A stretch of 6,150 nucleotides of DNA from Flavobacteriales bacterium (lineage in GTDB: Bacteria; Bacteroidota; Bacteroidia; Flavobacteriales_D; Crocinitomicaceae), in NCBI GenBank assembly GCA_947458985.1, contig CANHBA010000133.1:1-6150 (forward strand). The letters run 5' to 3'. Of the stretch, positions 1-5,768 are shown in pieces. The notes under the pieces are model-generated. The model was not told where the DNA came from. It worked only from the letters and a program-made list of their open reading frames with translations, and did no database searches. Positions within the stretch are counted from its first letter, which is position 1; each line of letters starts with the position of its first letter. The position numbers were made by a program, and so were the translations under genes.

Positions 1-420
1 CTTGGTTTATCCGATGCACATTCTACAGAAATGTCCGAGAACACCAATTCTGCTGTCATATCCATGATGGAAGAGCAAAAACGCATCTCCAACATGGGCG
101 GCACCATGCGCCTTGGTGCTTACAAATGTGAGCTCAAGCCAAATTCCAACACGGCTAAAGCTTACCAAAACAACAATATCTCTGAGCGCCACCGCCACCG
201 CTACGAATTCAACAACGCATACCTAGCTGATTTCGAGGCCAACGGCATGATCGCTACGGGCAAAAACCCTGAAACAGGTTTGGTCGAGGTAGTTGAAATA
301 CCTACCCACCCATGGTTTGTTGGCGTGCAATTCCACCCGGAATACAAAAGTACAGTAGACGCCCCTCACCCACTCTTTGTTGCTTTTGTAAAGGCAGCGC
401 TTAAAAACAAAAAACACTAA
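1..420 (+). CDS. pyrG: CTP synthase, C-terminal glutamine amidotransferase part (5' end outside window)
   Basis: CTP synthase makes CTP from UTP, ATP and glutamine in the cytoplasm, the last step of pyrimidine nucleotide synthesis. Only the last 139 residues are here; the reading frame is open to base 1, so the gene starts to the left of the window. The visible part is the end of the class I glutamine amidotransferase domain. It shows the A-x-STE segment (about codons 6-10), the arginine/histidine-rich RHRHRYEFNN block near bases 190-220, and the VQFHPEY motif. The His (334-336) and Glu (340-342) of that motif complete the Cys-His-Glu triad; the Cys and the synthase domain lie outside the window. 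The stop TAA is at 418-420 and yidC starts five bases later, so the two are probably co-transcribed. The Met at 31 is internal, not the start. Family assignment is very secure. Confidence 0.96.
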   Translation, partial: LGLSDAHSTEMSENTNSAVISMMEEQKRISNMGGTMRLGAYKCELKPNSNTAKAYQNNNISERHRHRYEFNNAYLADFEANGMIATGKNPETGLVEVVEIPTHPWFVGVQFHPEYKSTVDAPHPLFVAFVKAALKNKKH

Positions 421-425
421 ACCCT

Positions 426-2267
426 ATGGATCGCAATTCCACCATTGGCCTTGTCCTGATTGGCCTCATCATTACGGTTTTTTCCGTCATGAATCAGCCT
501 TCTGAAGCAGAAATCAAAGCTGCACAAAAGAAAGAAGCTGCTGCAGCTGCTCAAAAAGCAGAGAAAAAGCAAAACAAAGCAGCGAAAGCAGCAAGCACTT
601 CAGCTTCAACTTCAGCTTCAACTTCAGCCAGCAACTCCTCTCAGGTTGTCGAAGAAGGCGAACTTACAACCATCGAAAACAACGAACTCCGCATCGAGCT
701 CAATTCTAAAGGTGGCATGCTCGCAGGTGTTTACCTGAAATCTTACAAAAGCTACAAAGATTTCGCTGGTAAAAAAGACGATGCACTTTGTTTATTCGAA
801 GACGGCGATGCACTCAACCAATTGGTGCTCAGTACTGCTAAAGGTAAAATCTATACCAAAGACTACCTCTTTGATTTGGTAAAAAGTACCAAAACCAAAG
901 CGGTATATGAAGCCAAATTTGAAGAAGGTACCATTCGCCAAACTTATGCACTCAAAAAAGGCCACGACCTCTCTTTCAACATTGAAGTTTTAGACAACAA
1001 AGGATTCATCCTAGACAACACCGTTCTCAATTGGGCTACCGATTTCAAAAAAACCGAGCGTTTGTTCACCGAACAGCGCCGTGTTTCTACCATTTGCTTC
1101 AACCAAACAGAAAGCGGCCTCGATTACCTTTCGGAAACGTCAAGTGAGTCTGGAGTTGCAGAAGAAAACATCGAATGGGTGGCTTTCAAGCAGAGTTATT
1201 TCTCTGCAATCCTTCACCCCACCAATGCTTTTCCGAAAAAAGGAACCAAATTCTACATTGAAAACTTCAAGGATGGTCATCCACAAGCCTGGACACACCT
1301 CAAAGGTTACCACGCCACCATGGCCCTCGACTTTCAGAACAACGCAGCTTCGTTCAATTGGTTCTTTGGACCTAACGACTACGAAGTGCTCAAAAGCTAC
1401 GACAGCGGCTACGACGACATCCTGAATTTCGGTTGGGGCTTGTTCCGTTGGATCAATATCTACGCCGTACAACCCATCTTTAACTTACTCCTAGACAACG
1501 GCATGGCTATAGGTTGGGCTATCCTCGTACTGACGCTCATCCTTAAAACGATCCTCATGCCGGTCCAATGGAAGATGTTCGTGTCTTCTGTTAAAATGCG
1601 CATCCTCAAGCCAGAAATTGACGAACTCAATGCGAAATACCCAAAGCAAGAGGACGCCATGAAAAAACAAATGGAAATGATGACGCTCTACCGCGAATCT
1701 GGCGCAAGTCCTTTGGCTGGTTGTGTGCCCATGCTCATTCAAATGCCCATCTTACTGGCGGTGTTCCGCTTCTTCCCAGCTGCTTTTGAATTGCGTCAAA
1801 AAGGTTTCCTTTGGGCAGAAGACCTCAGTTCTTTCGATTCTATCCTCGACTTCGGTTTCCATATCCCAGTTTACGGCGACCACATTTCGTTGTTCACGCT
1901 ATTAATGGCTGGCACCACCCTCGCCTACACCTACATGAACAGCGGCAATATGCAAACGCCACAACAACCTGGCATGCCAGATATGCGCATTATCATGTAC
2001 ATCTTCCCTTTCATGATGATCTTCTTCTTCAATAACTACTCAGCTGGTTTGAGCTACTATTATTTTATCTCTACGCTCCTTTCTATCGTCATGATGGTCT
2101 TGATCAAACAATTCTTCGTCAATGAGGATAAATTAAAGATCAAAATGGCAGAGAGAAAAGCCAACAATGCTGCCAATCCGAAAGTAAAGAAGAAATCTAA
2201 ATTCCAGGAGCGCTTGGAAGAAATGCAGCGCCAACAACAAGAAACGCTCAAAAATCGCAAAAAATAA
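426..2267 (+). CDS. yidC: membrane protein insertase YidC (Oxa1 family)
   Basis: YidC inserts inner-membrane proteins, alone or with the Sec translocon. The 613-residue protein has the Gram-negative layout. A first membrane segment lies at about residues 7-22, followed by an Ala/Lys/Ser-rich linker (about 30-73) and a periplasmic beta-rich domain (about 78-320). The conserved Oxa1 core runs from about 340 to 562. Within it are a membrane segment around 361-380, a charged cytoplasmic hairpin (about 385-425), the segment containing AGCVPMLIQMPI (431-442), and further segments around 485-502, 521-537 and 541-560. A Lys/Arg-rich tail (561-613) is the type thought to contact ribosomes. The groove position that is Arg in E. 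coli is Lys374 (codon 1545-1547) here; from memory Lys is usual in Bacteroidota. The start ATG is five bases after the pyrG stop and is followed directly by the first membrane segment, which supports it. The next gene begins four bases after the stop. Confidence 0.97.
   Translation: MDRNSTIGLVLIGLIITVFSVMNQPSEAEIKAAQKKEAAAAAQKAEKKQNKAAKAASTSASTSASTSASNSSQVVEEGELTTIENNELRIELNSKGGMLAGVYLKSYKSYKDFAGKKDDALCLFEDGDALNQLVLSTAKGKIYTKDYLFDLVKSTKTKAVYEAKFEEGTIRQTYALKKGHDLSFNIEVLDNKGFILDNTVLNWATDFKKTERLFTEQRRVSTICFNQTESGLDYLSETSSESGVAEENIEWVAFKQSYFSAILHPTNAFPKKGTKFYIENFKDGHPQAWTHLKGYHATMALDFQNNAASFNWFFGPNDYEVLKSYDSGYDDILNFGWGLFRWINIYAVQPIFNLLLDNGMAIGWAILVLTLILKTILMPVQWKMFVSSVKMRILKPEIDELNAKYPKQEDAMKKQMEMMTLYRESGASPLAGCVPMLIQMPILLAVFRFFPAAFELRQKGFLWAEDLSSFDSILDFGFHIPVYGDHISLFTLLMAGTTLAYTYMNSGNMQTPQQPGMPDMRIIMYIFPFMMIFFFNNYSAGLSYYYFISTLLSIVMMVLIKQFFVNEDKLKIKMAERKANNAANPKVKKKSKFQERLEEMQRQQQETLKNRKK
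597..628 (+). repeat. 12-bp tandem repeat in the yidC linker
   Basis: The unit ACTTCAGCTTCA occurs at 597-608 and 609-620, with a partial third copy at 621-628. It encodes the Ser/Thr/Ala repeat (STSASTSASTSAS, residues 57-69) in the flexible linker after the first membrane segment of YidC. The unit is a multiple of three, so gain or loss of copies would change linker length without breaking the frame. The copies are identical at the base level, which suggests recent expansion by slippage; that last point is inference. Confidence 0.8.
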
Positions 2268-2271
2268 ACCC

Positions 2272-2928
2272 ATGAAATTTTTTATCGACACCGCTAACCT
2301 GAACGATATCGCCGAAGCCCACGACATGGGTATTTTAGATGGCGTAACCACCAACCCCTCTTTAATGGCTAAAGAAGGTATTACAGGAAAGGCCAACATC
2401 TTACAACACTACGTGAACATTTGCAACATCGTTGATGGCCCTGTAAGCGCAGAAGTCATTGCCACCGACTTTGAAGGAATGGTGCGTGAAGGTGAAGAAC
2501 TCGCGGCTTTACACAAAAATATTGTCGTTAAAATACCGATGCTAGCAGAGGGTCTTAAAGCCATTAAATATTTCTCTAACAAAGGAATCCGCACCAACTG
2601 TACGCTCATTTTTTCTGCAGGCCAAGCATTGGTAGCGGCCAAAGCAGGAGCTACCTATATTTCTCCTTTTTTGGGTCGTCTAGACGACGTTTCAACAGAT
2701 GGTTTACAACTTATCGATCAAATCCGTGTCATTTACGACAACTACGCTTTTGACACCGAAATTTTAGCGGCTTCTGTGCGCCACCCAATGCACATCATCA
2801 ATTGCGCCACTATTGGTGCAGATGTCATGACCGGCCCTCTCTCTGCGATCAAAGCACTTGTAAAGCACCCACTTACTGATATCGGCTTACAGCAATTTTT
2901 AGCTGACCACGCTAAAGGAAATCAGTAA
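2272..2928 (+). CDS. tal: transaldolase of the small FSA/TalC-type family
   Basis: This 218-residue class I aldolase barrel probably acts as a transaldolase, moving a dihydroxyacetone unit between sugar phosphates in the non-oxidative pentose phosphate pathway. Its length matches the short family (about 215-220 residues), not the TalB type of over 300. Visible motifs are FIDTA with Asp6, GVTTNPS (24-30) and VVKIPM with the Schiff-base Lys87 (codon 2530-2532). Two positions separate transaldolases from fructose-6-phosphate aldolases: E. coli FSA has Gln59 and Tyr131, whereas here the matching residues are Glu61 (AEVIAT, 2452-2454) and Phe133 (SPFLGR, 2668-2670), the transaldolase pattern. Automatic annotation may still name it fructose-6-phosphate aldolase. 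The ATG sits four bases after the yidC stop and the protein begins at the first barrel strand, so the start is well supported. Family very secure; transaldolase activity is inferred from these residues. Confidence 0.93.
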   Translation: MKFFIDTANLNDIAEAHDMGILDGVTTNPSLMAKEGITGKANILQHYVNICNIVDGPVSAEVIATDFEGMVREGEELAALHKNIVVKIPMLAEGLKAIKYFSNKGIRTNCTLIFSAGQALVAAKAGATYISPFLGRLDDVSTDGLQLIDQIRVIYDNYAFDTEILAASVRHPMHIINCATIGADVMTGPLSAIKALVKHPLTDIGLQQFLADHAKGNQ

Positions 2929-2936
2929 CTTAAGAC

Positions 2937-3401
2937 ATGTTACCTAAAGAAGAGCGCAAAGCGTTAAACGAAGCCTTTTGGGCGGGTTTTAAAACCTACA
3001 TGCGCGCTTGTATGTCTGCATCAGGCAGGCGCATCAACTGGATCAACTATCCAACACAAGTCAAGAACACTTATTTGCGCTTGGTTTGTAACGGTAAACA
3101 AGTTTCTATTTGTTACGATATCCAATTCAAAGACGCCGGTATACAAGCCATTTTTTGGGAACAACTCACCGAACTCAAGGTGGTCTTAGAAAGCAACATG
3201 TCCATTCCTACTACCTGGGAACCACAATTTGTCAATCAGGAAGGGCAAACAATTGGCAGAATCTACTGGCAACTCGAGGGTTCAAACTTTTATGAACAGC
3301 AAGACTGGCCTCTTATTTATGCCTTTTTCAAGAAACATTTACGCGAGTTCGACGTCTTCTACCAAGAGTTCAACGAAATACTGATCACATTGGTCGACTA
3401 A
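2937..3401 (+). CDS. DUF4268 domain-containing protein
   Basis: This 154-residue protein matches what I recall of DUF4268, found as small stand-alone proteins in many Bacteroidota and as a domain fused to nuclease-like regions elsewhere. Its function is unknown to me. The conserved-looking features are the N-terminal FW-x-x-F (14-18), the SGRRINWINY block (29-38) with Lys43 shortly after, the Asp/Gln/Lys-Asp segment DIQFKD (61-66), a Glu-rich helix around 75-85, the GRIYW strand (107-111), and a Trp-Pro-containing C-terminal helix region (from 124). There is no signal peptide or membrane segment, so it is probably cytoplasmic. It starts eight bases after the transaldolase stop and is probably co-transcribed with it. 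Its proximity to the transaldolase gives no clear functional hint. Family assignment is from pattern memory and would be settled by a Pfam search. Confidence 0.85.
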   Translation: MLPKEERKALNEAFWAGFKTYMRACMSASGRRINWINYPTQVKNTYLRLVCNGKQVSICYDIQFKDAGIQAIFWEQLTELKVVLESNMSIPTTWEPQFVNQEGQTIGRIYWQLEGSNFYEQQDWPLIYAFFKKHLREFDVFYQEFNEILITLVD

Positions 3402-3423
3402 CAAGAATGACTATCTTTACCAC

Positions 3424-4221
3424 ATGAAATTATTAGCCTCCATTCTATTTGCTTTTGTTTTTGTTCAAGCGCAGGCGCAAACTATTCTCTTACAAACTGA
3501 TTTTCAAGGCGGTATTCCTACCAACTACACCTTATTGAATTTAGATGCAGCGGCTCCACATCCACAAGTTTTGGAATACGCAAGCGGCTGGATCACAGCA
3601 CCAGATCCCGAAAACATTTCAGACACCGTTGCTGCAGTCAGCTCTTACTTTGAAAACGCAGATAGTGCCAACCGTTGGCTCATTACCCCTCAATTGCAAC
3701 TCGGTAGTTTTGGAAATTTCATCTCTTGGGAGGCCAAGTCTCACGACCCTTCGTTTCCAGACGACTACCTCGTTTTGGTTTCCACCACCACTACAGACCC
3801 TGCTGCTTTCACCGACACCATTGGTTCGGTGCAAGAAGAAAACTTCGACTGGACTTTTCGAGAATTCAATTTAAGCGGCGCGGGCTACAACGACTCCACT
3901 ATTTATGTGGCTTTTGTTTTGCGCACGCTCGACGGCTTTAAATTGTACCTAGACGACATTCAAGTGCGCAAAGATGACCCAGTGGGCCTCATTGAAAACA
4001 AACCATTTGATATAGTGGTTTATCCGAACCCAACTACCGATCAACTGACCATTCAAAATGCCAACGATTTTCAATTTGTAGAAATAGTAGATCTAAACGG
4101 TAAAGTTTTGATTTCATCTGAAAATCCGAGTATTCAACTCACGGCACTCTCTAGCGGAACATACCTTTTGCGTTGCTACACCACCAGTGGTGTTAGCACC
4201 AAAAAGATCAGCAAAATCTAA
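3424..4221 (+). CDS. secreted T9SS cargo protein with choice-of-anchor J / cleaved-adhesin-like domain
   Basis: This 265-residue protein starts with a signal peptide: Lys2, a hydrophobic core at about 3-14, and a likely cleavage after AQA (residue 18). Residues about 20-183 look like a jelly-roll domain of the cleaved adhesin/choice-of-anchor J type. Supporting features are DFQGGIP near the start, RWLITPQL (84-91), a YLVLVSTTTT strand (115-124), YVAFVLRT (161-168) and the LYLDDIQV strand near the end (174-181). Residues about 196-265 form a type A T9SS sorting domain: VVYPNPTTDQL (198-208), VDLNGKVL, a SSGTYLLR turn and a Lys-rich end. It should cross the inner membrane by Sec and the outer membrane by T9SS, losing the C-terminal domain as it is anchored or released. 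It is short for this class, with no extra catalytic or repeat domain, so the role (adhesion, glycan binding or surface display) is open. Its stop overlaps the next start by one base. Confidence 0.88.
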   Translation: MKLLASILFAFVFVQAQAQTILLQTDFQGGIPTNYTLLNLDAAAPHPQVLEYASGWITAPDPENISDTVAAVSSYFENADSANRWLITPQLQLGSFGNFISWEAKSHDPSFPDDYLVLVSTTTTDPAAFTDTIGSVQEENFDWTFREFNLSGAGYNDSTIYVAFVLRTLDGFKLYLDDIQVRKDDPVGLIENKPFDIVVYPNPTTDQLTIQNANDFQFVEIVDLNGKVLISSENPSIQLTALSSGTYLLRCYTTSGVSTKKISKI

Positions 4222-4223
4222 TG
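4219..4223 (+). promoter_or_regulatory. stop-start overlap TAATG (translational coupling)
   Basis: The stop TAA of the T9SS cargo gene (4219-4221) shares its last A with the ATG of the HD hydrolase gene (4221-4223). Such one-base overlaps usually allow a terminating ribosome to restart on the next gene. No Shine-Dalgarno-like sequence is visible upstream, so re-initiation may be the main route for HD gene translation; that is inference. Confidence 0.6.
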
Positions 4224-4880
4224 AAGACACTTCTTGCCGAAGTTGAAGACCGCGTGCGCGCTAAATTCAGCAATCAAGAAGGCAGCCACGACTGGTTCCA
4301 CATTGACCGCGTTCGCCGAACAGCCCTTTATTTACAAAGTCAAGAAGGCGGTAGCGCCGAACTCATCGAACTTGCTGCCCTACTCCACGACTACTCAGAC
4401 CACAAATACAACGGCGGCGATTTTGAAGCAGGCGCCAAAGAAGTGCAGCACTTATTGCTGTCCTTGGGTGCAGCACCAAATTTAGCACTTCAAGTGGCGC
4501 AAATCGTCAATATTGTTTCTTATAAAGGCGCCAAAGTTGCCGATCAAAGCACTAGCTTGGAAGGACAAATTGTCCGCGATGCCGACCGCCTTGACGCCAT
4601 TGGTGCCATTGGTATTGCCCGTGCTTTTTCTTACGGTGGCAGTAGAGCTCGGGCACTCTATGACCCAAGTATTGCCCCAACGCTTCACGACAGCAAAGAG
4701 GCTTACGCCCAAGACAAAGGCCATACCATCAATCATTTTTACGAGAAGCTTTTGTTGTTGAAAGACCGCATGGAAACCCCAACTGCGCAAAGATTAGCAG
4801 CAGAGCGGCACGCTGTAATGGAGCAATTTATTGACCAATTCAAGCAGGAGTGGAATCCTGGAAATCAGGATATTTCCTAA
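4221..4880 (+). CDS. HD-domain phosphohydrolase, YedJ-like
   Basis: This 219-residue protein belongs to the HD superfamily of metal-dependent phosphohydrolases and resembles E. coli YedJ in length and motif order. The metal-site pattern is visible: His27 in the SHDWFHIDRV segment, the His56-Asp57 pair in LAALLHDY (codons 4386-4391), and the VRDADRLDAIGAIG block (118-131) with Asp120/Asp122. The family's GIARAF sequence follows. A later segment with NHFYEKLLLLKDRM (161-174) also matches the YedJ layout. The substrate is unknown; related proteins act on nucleotides or other phosphate esters. No signal peptide is present, so it is cytoplasmic, unlike its upstream neighbour. The start ATG overlaps the upstream stop as TAATG, which suggests translational coupling. 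The 3' end overlaps the convergent GSCFA gene by 41 bases. Family secure, substrate not. Confidence 0.9.
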   Translation: MKTLLAEVEDRVRAKFSNQEGSHDWFHIDRVRRTALYLQSQEGGSAELIELAALLHDYSDHKYNGGDFEAGAKEVQHLLLSLGAAPNLALQVAQIVNIVSYKGAKVADQSTSLEGQIVRDADRLDAIGAIGIARAFSYGGSRARALYDPSIAPTLHDSKEAYAQDKGHTINHFYEKLLLLKDRMETPTAQRLAAERHAVMEQFIDQFKQEWNPGNQDIS

Positions 4881-5766
4881 AAAAGTCGGCAGTTCGTTTT
4901 TCCAAAACCATTTGCAATTGCTTGGCTTCTCTACTTTCAGGATACAGAATGTGGTGGGCTTTGCTTTTTTGTAGTTGTCCCCATTCTTCCAATATAGTTC
5001 TTGTTGACGCTTCCAAAAATCTTTGCTGAAAATGCCCCCAAACAACTGCAATGGCTTTCTGATTTGGATGCGCGCCATCTTCTTTGAAATAAATATAGTC
5101 GCGGAGCTGATCTATCACCAACTCATAAGCCTCAAAATAAAAACAGTTGGCCTTTTCACATAGTGTTTCCACCAATAAATGCAAGCGCGCTTTGCTGCGG
5201 TTGTTCTCCACCAAACCATCTTTGAGGTGACGCACCGGGCTAATGGTCAATACCACTTGTAAGTTCGGATTGAAGCGCTTGAGTTCTTCGAGTAAGTCAA
5301 GCCACTGTGTTTGGAGCTGCTCTAATTCAGTTATTTCTTTGCTAAAATTTGATTTTGGCGCCTTATGGCAGTTGGCCACAAGTTGCTGATCCGCGCTTAA
5401 GGTATAGGCCCAAGTTGAACCGAAAGTAAGGAGCAAATGACTACTTTTTTGAAGTTGCGCACGAAGGTCTTGATGCAACAACCTCGTTTTTTCCAAGAAA
5501 GCCTCTTCTGACATGGCGTAAAAAGTTCCTGATAAATCCCAGGATAAAAAGATGTCGTTGCGCTTATATGTTCTAAGTGGTGTAAAATGTTCGTTCAGGG
5601 CCCAACGAATGAGTTTAGAGATGGCCAAGGGATGAAAAAGAGTGCCTCCCGGATTGATGCTCACTTTAAAACCATTTGCTTGTAACAAGCTTCCAATTTC
5701 ATCTGAAAAGCAACTCCCAATTAGGGTAACAGGCTGCCCGAGGCGTATAGGTTTTAATTTGTTCAT
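4840..5766 (-). CDS. GSCFA family protein (SGNH-hydrolase-like)
   Basis: This protein of about 308 residues carries the motif that names the GSCFA family, here GSCFSDEIG (17-25). Other family-like segments are the INPGGTLFHP stretch (37-46), LLLTFGSTWAY (111-121), TISPVRH (174-180), SKARL (191-195), YFEAYE (210-215) and FKEDGAHPN (227-235). The family is, as I recall, in the SGNH/GDSL hydrolase clan. Under that reading Ser18 (5713-5715) is the nucleophile and Asp230/His233 the D-x-x-H pair; this is inference, and the substrate is unknown. There is no signal peptide, so it is probably cytoplasmic. Two starts are possible: ATG at 5764-5766, which shares one base with the recN stop (TGATG), or GTG directly before it at 5767-5769, giving a four-base overlap and one more residue. 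I chose ATG. Either way it is probably translationally coupled to recN. Its 3' end overlaps the convergent HD gene. Confidence 0.9.
   Translation of the reverse strand: MNKLKPIRLGQPVTLIGSCFSDEIGSLLQANGFKVSINPGGTLFHPLAISKLIRWALNEHFTPLRTYKRNDIFLSWDLSGTFYAMSEEAFLEKTRLLHQDLRAQLQKSSHLLLTFGSTWAYTLSADQQLVANCHKAPKSNFSKEITELEQLQTQWLDLLEELKRFNPNLQVVLTISPVRHLKDGLVENNRSKARLHLLVETLCEKANCFYFEAYELVIDQLRDYIYFKEDGAHPNQKAIAVVWGHFQQRFLEASTRTILEEWGQLQKSKAHHILYPESREAKQLQMVLEKRTADFFRKYPDFQDSTPA
4855..4877. other. two overlapping, mutually exclusive inverted repeats at the convergent gene ends
   Basis: ATCCTG (4855-4860) pairs with CAGGAT (4866-4871) across a five-base loop, and GGAAAT (4860-4865) pairs with ATTTCC (4872-4877) across a six-base loop. 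The two stems share bases and cannot form together. They lie inside the overlap of the HD gene end and the GSCFA gene end, directly before the HD stop codon (4878-4880). No T-run follows the stems on either strand; the + strand has an A-run instead, which is a T-run upstream of the stem on the - strand. This is therefore not a standard intrinsic terminator, though it may help end transcription or protect 3' ends. The stems are short and could be chance. Confidence 0.35.
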
Positions 5767-5768
5767 CA
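5764..5768 (-). promoter_or_regulatory. stop-start overlap TGATG between recN and the GSCFA gene
   Basis: Read on the minus strand, the recN stop TGA (5768-5766) shares its A with the GSCFA ATG (5766-5764). The base before the stop makes a GTG in the same frame as the ATG, so a GTGA four-base overlap is an alternative. Both geometries are typical of translationally coupled genes and imply that the two proteins are made from one transcript. Confidence 0.6.

Noticed and set aside
1140..1742. Minus-strand open frames of 66-110 codons inside yidC
   Set aside because: All overlap the well-conserved YidC frame, show no family motif and have compositions expected from reading the opposite strand of a real gene.
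2272..2928. Fructose-6-phosphate aldolase as the product
   Set aside because: The FSA-specific Gln and Tyr are replaced by Glu61 and Phe133, which favours transaldolase.
3390..3419. Bacteroidota-type promoter (TTG, 19-base spacer, TATCTTTA) before the T9SS gene
   Set aside because: The spacing fits the TTG/TAnnTTTG pattern, but the -7-like element ends only four bases before the ATG at 3424, so the transcript would start at or after the start codon. Its last base also differs from the consensus. Probably chance.
2937..4880. A new defence or signalling system formed by DUF4268, secreted protein and HD hydrolase
   Set aside because: The neighbours are housekeeping genes, there is no nucleotidyltransferase, toxin, nuclease or transposase, base composition looks uniform, and the secreted protein has ordinary T9SS cargo features. 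Close packing alone does not support a system.
4794..5078. 94-codon minus-strand open frame
   Set aside because: It lies across the end of the HD gene and inside the GSCFA gene in another frame, with no recognisable motif; the GSCFA frame carries the conserved DGAHPN segment in the same bases.
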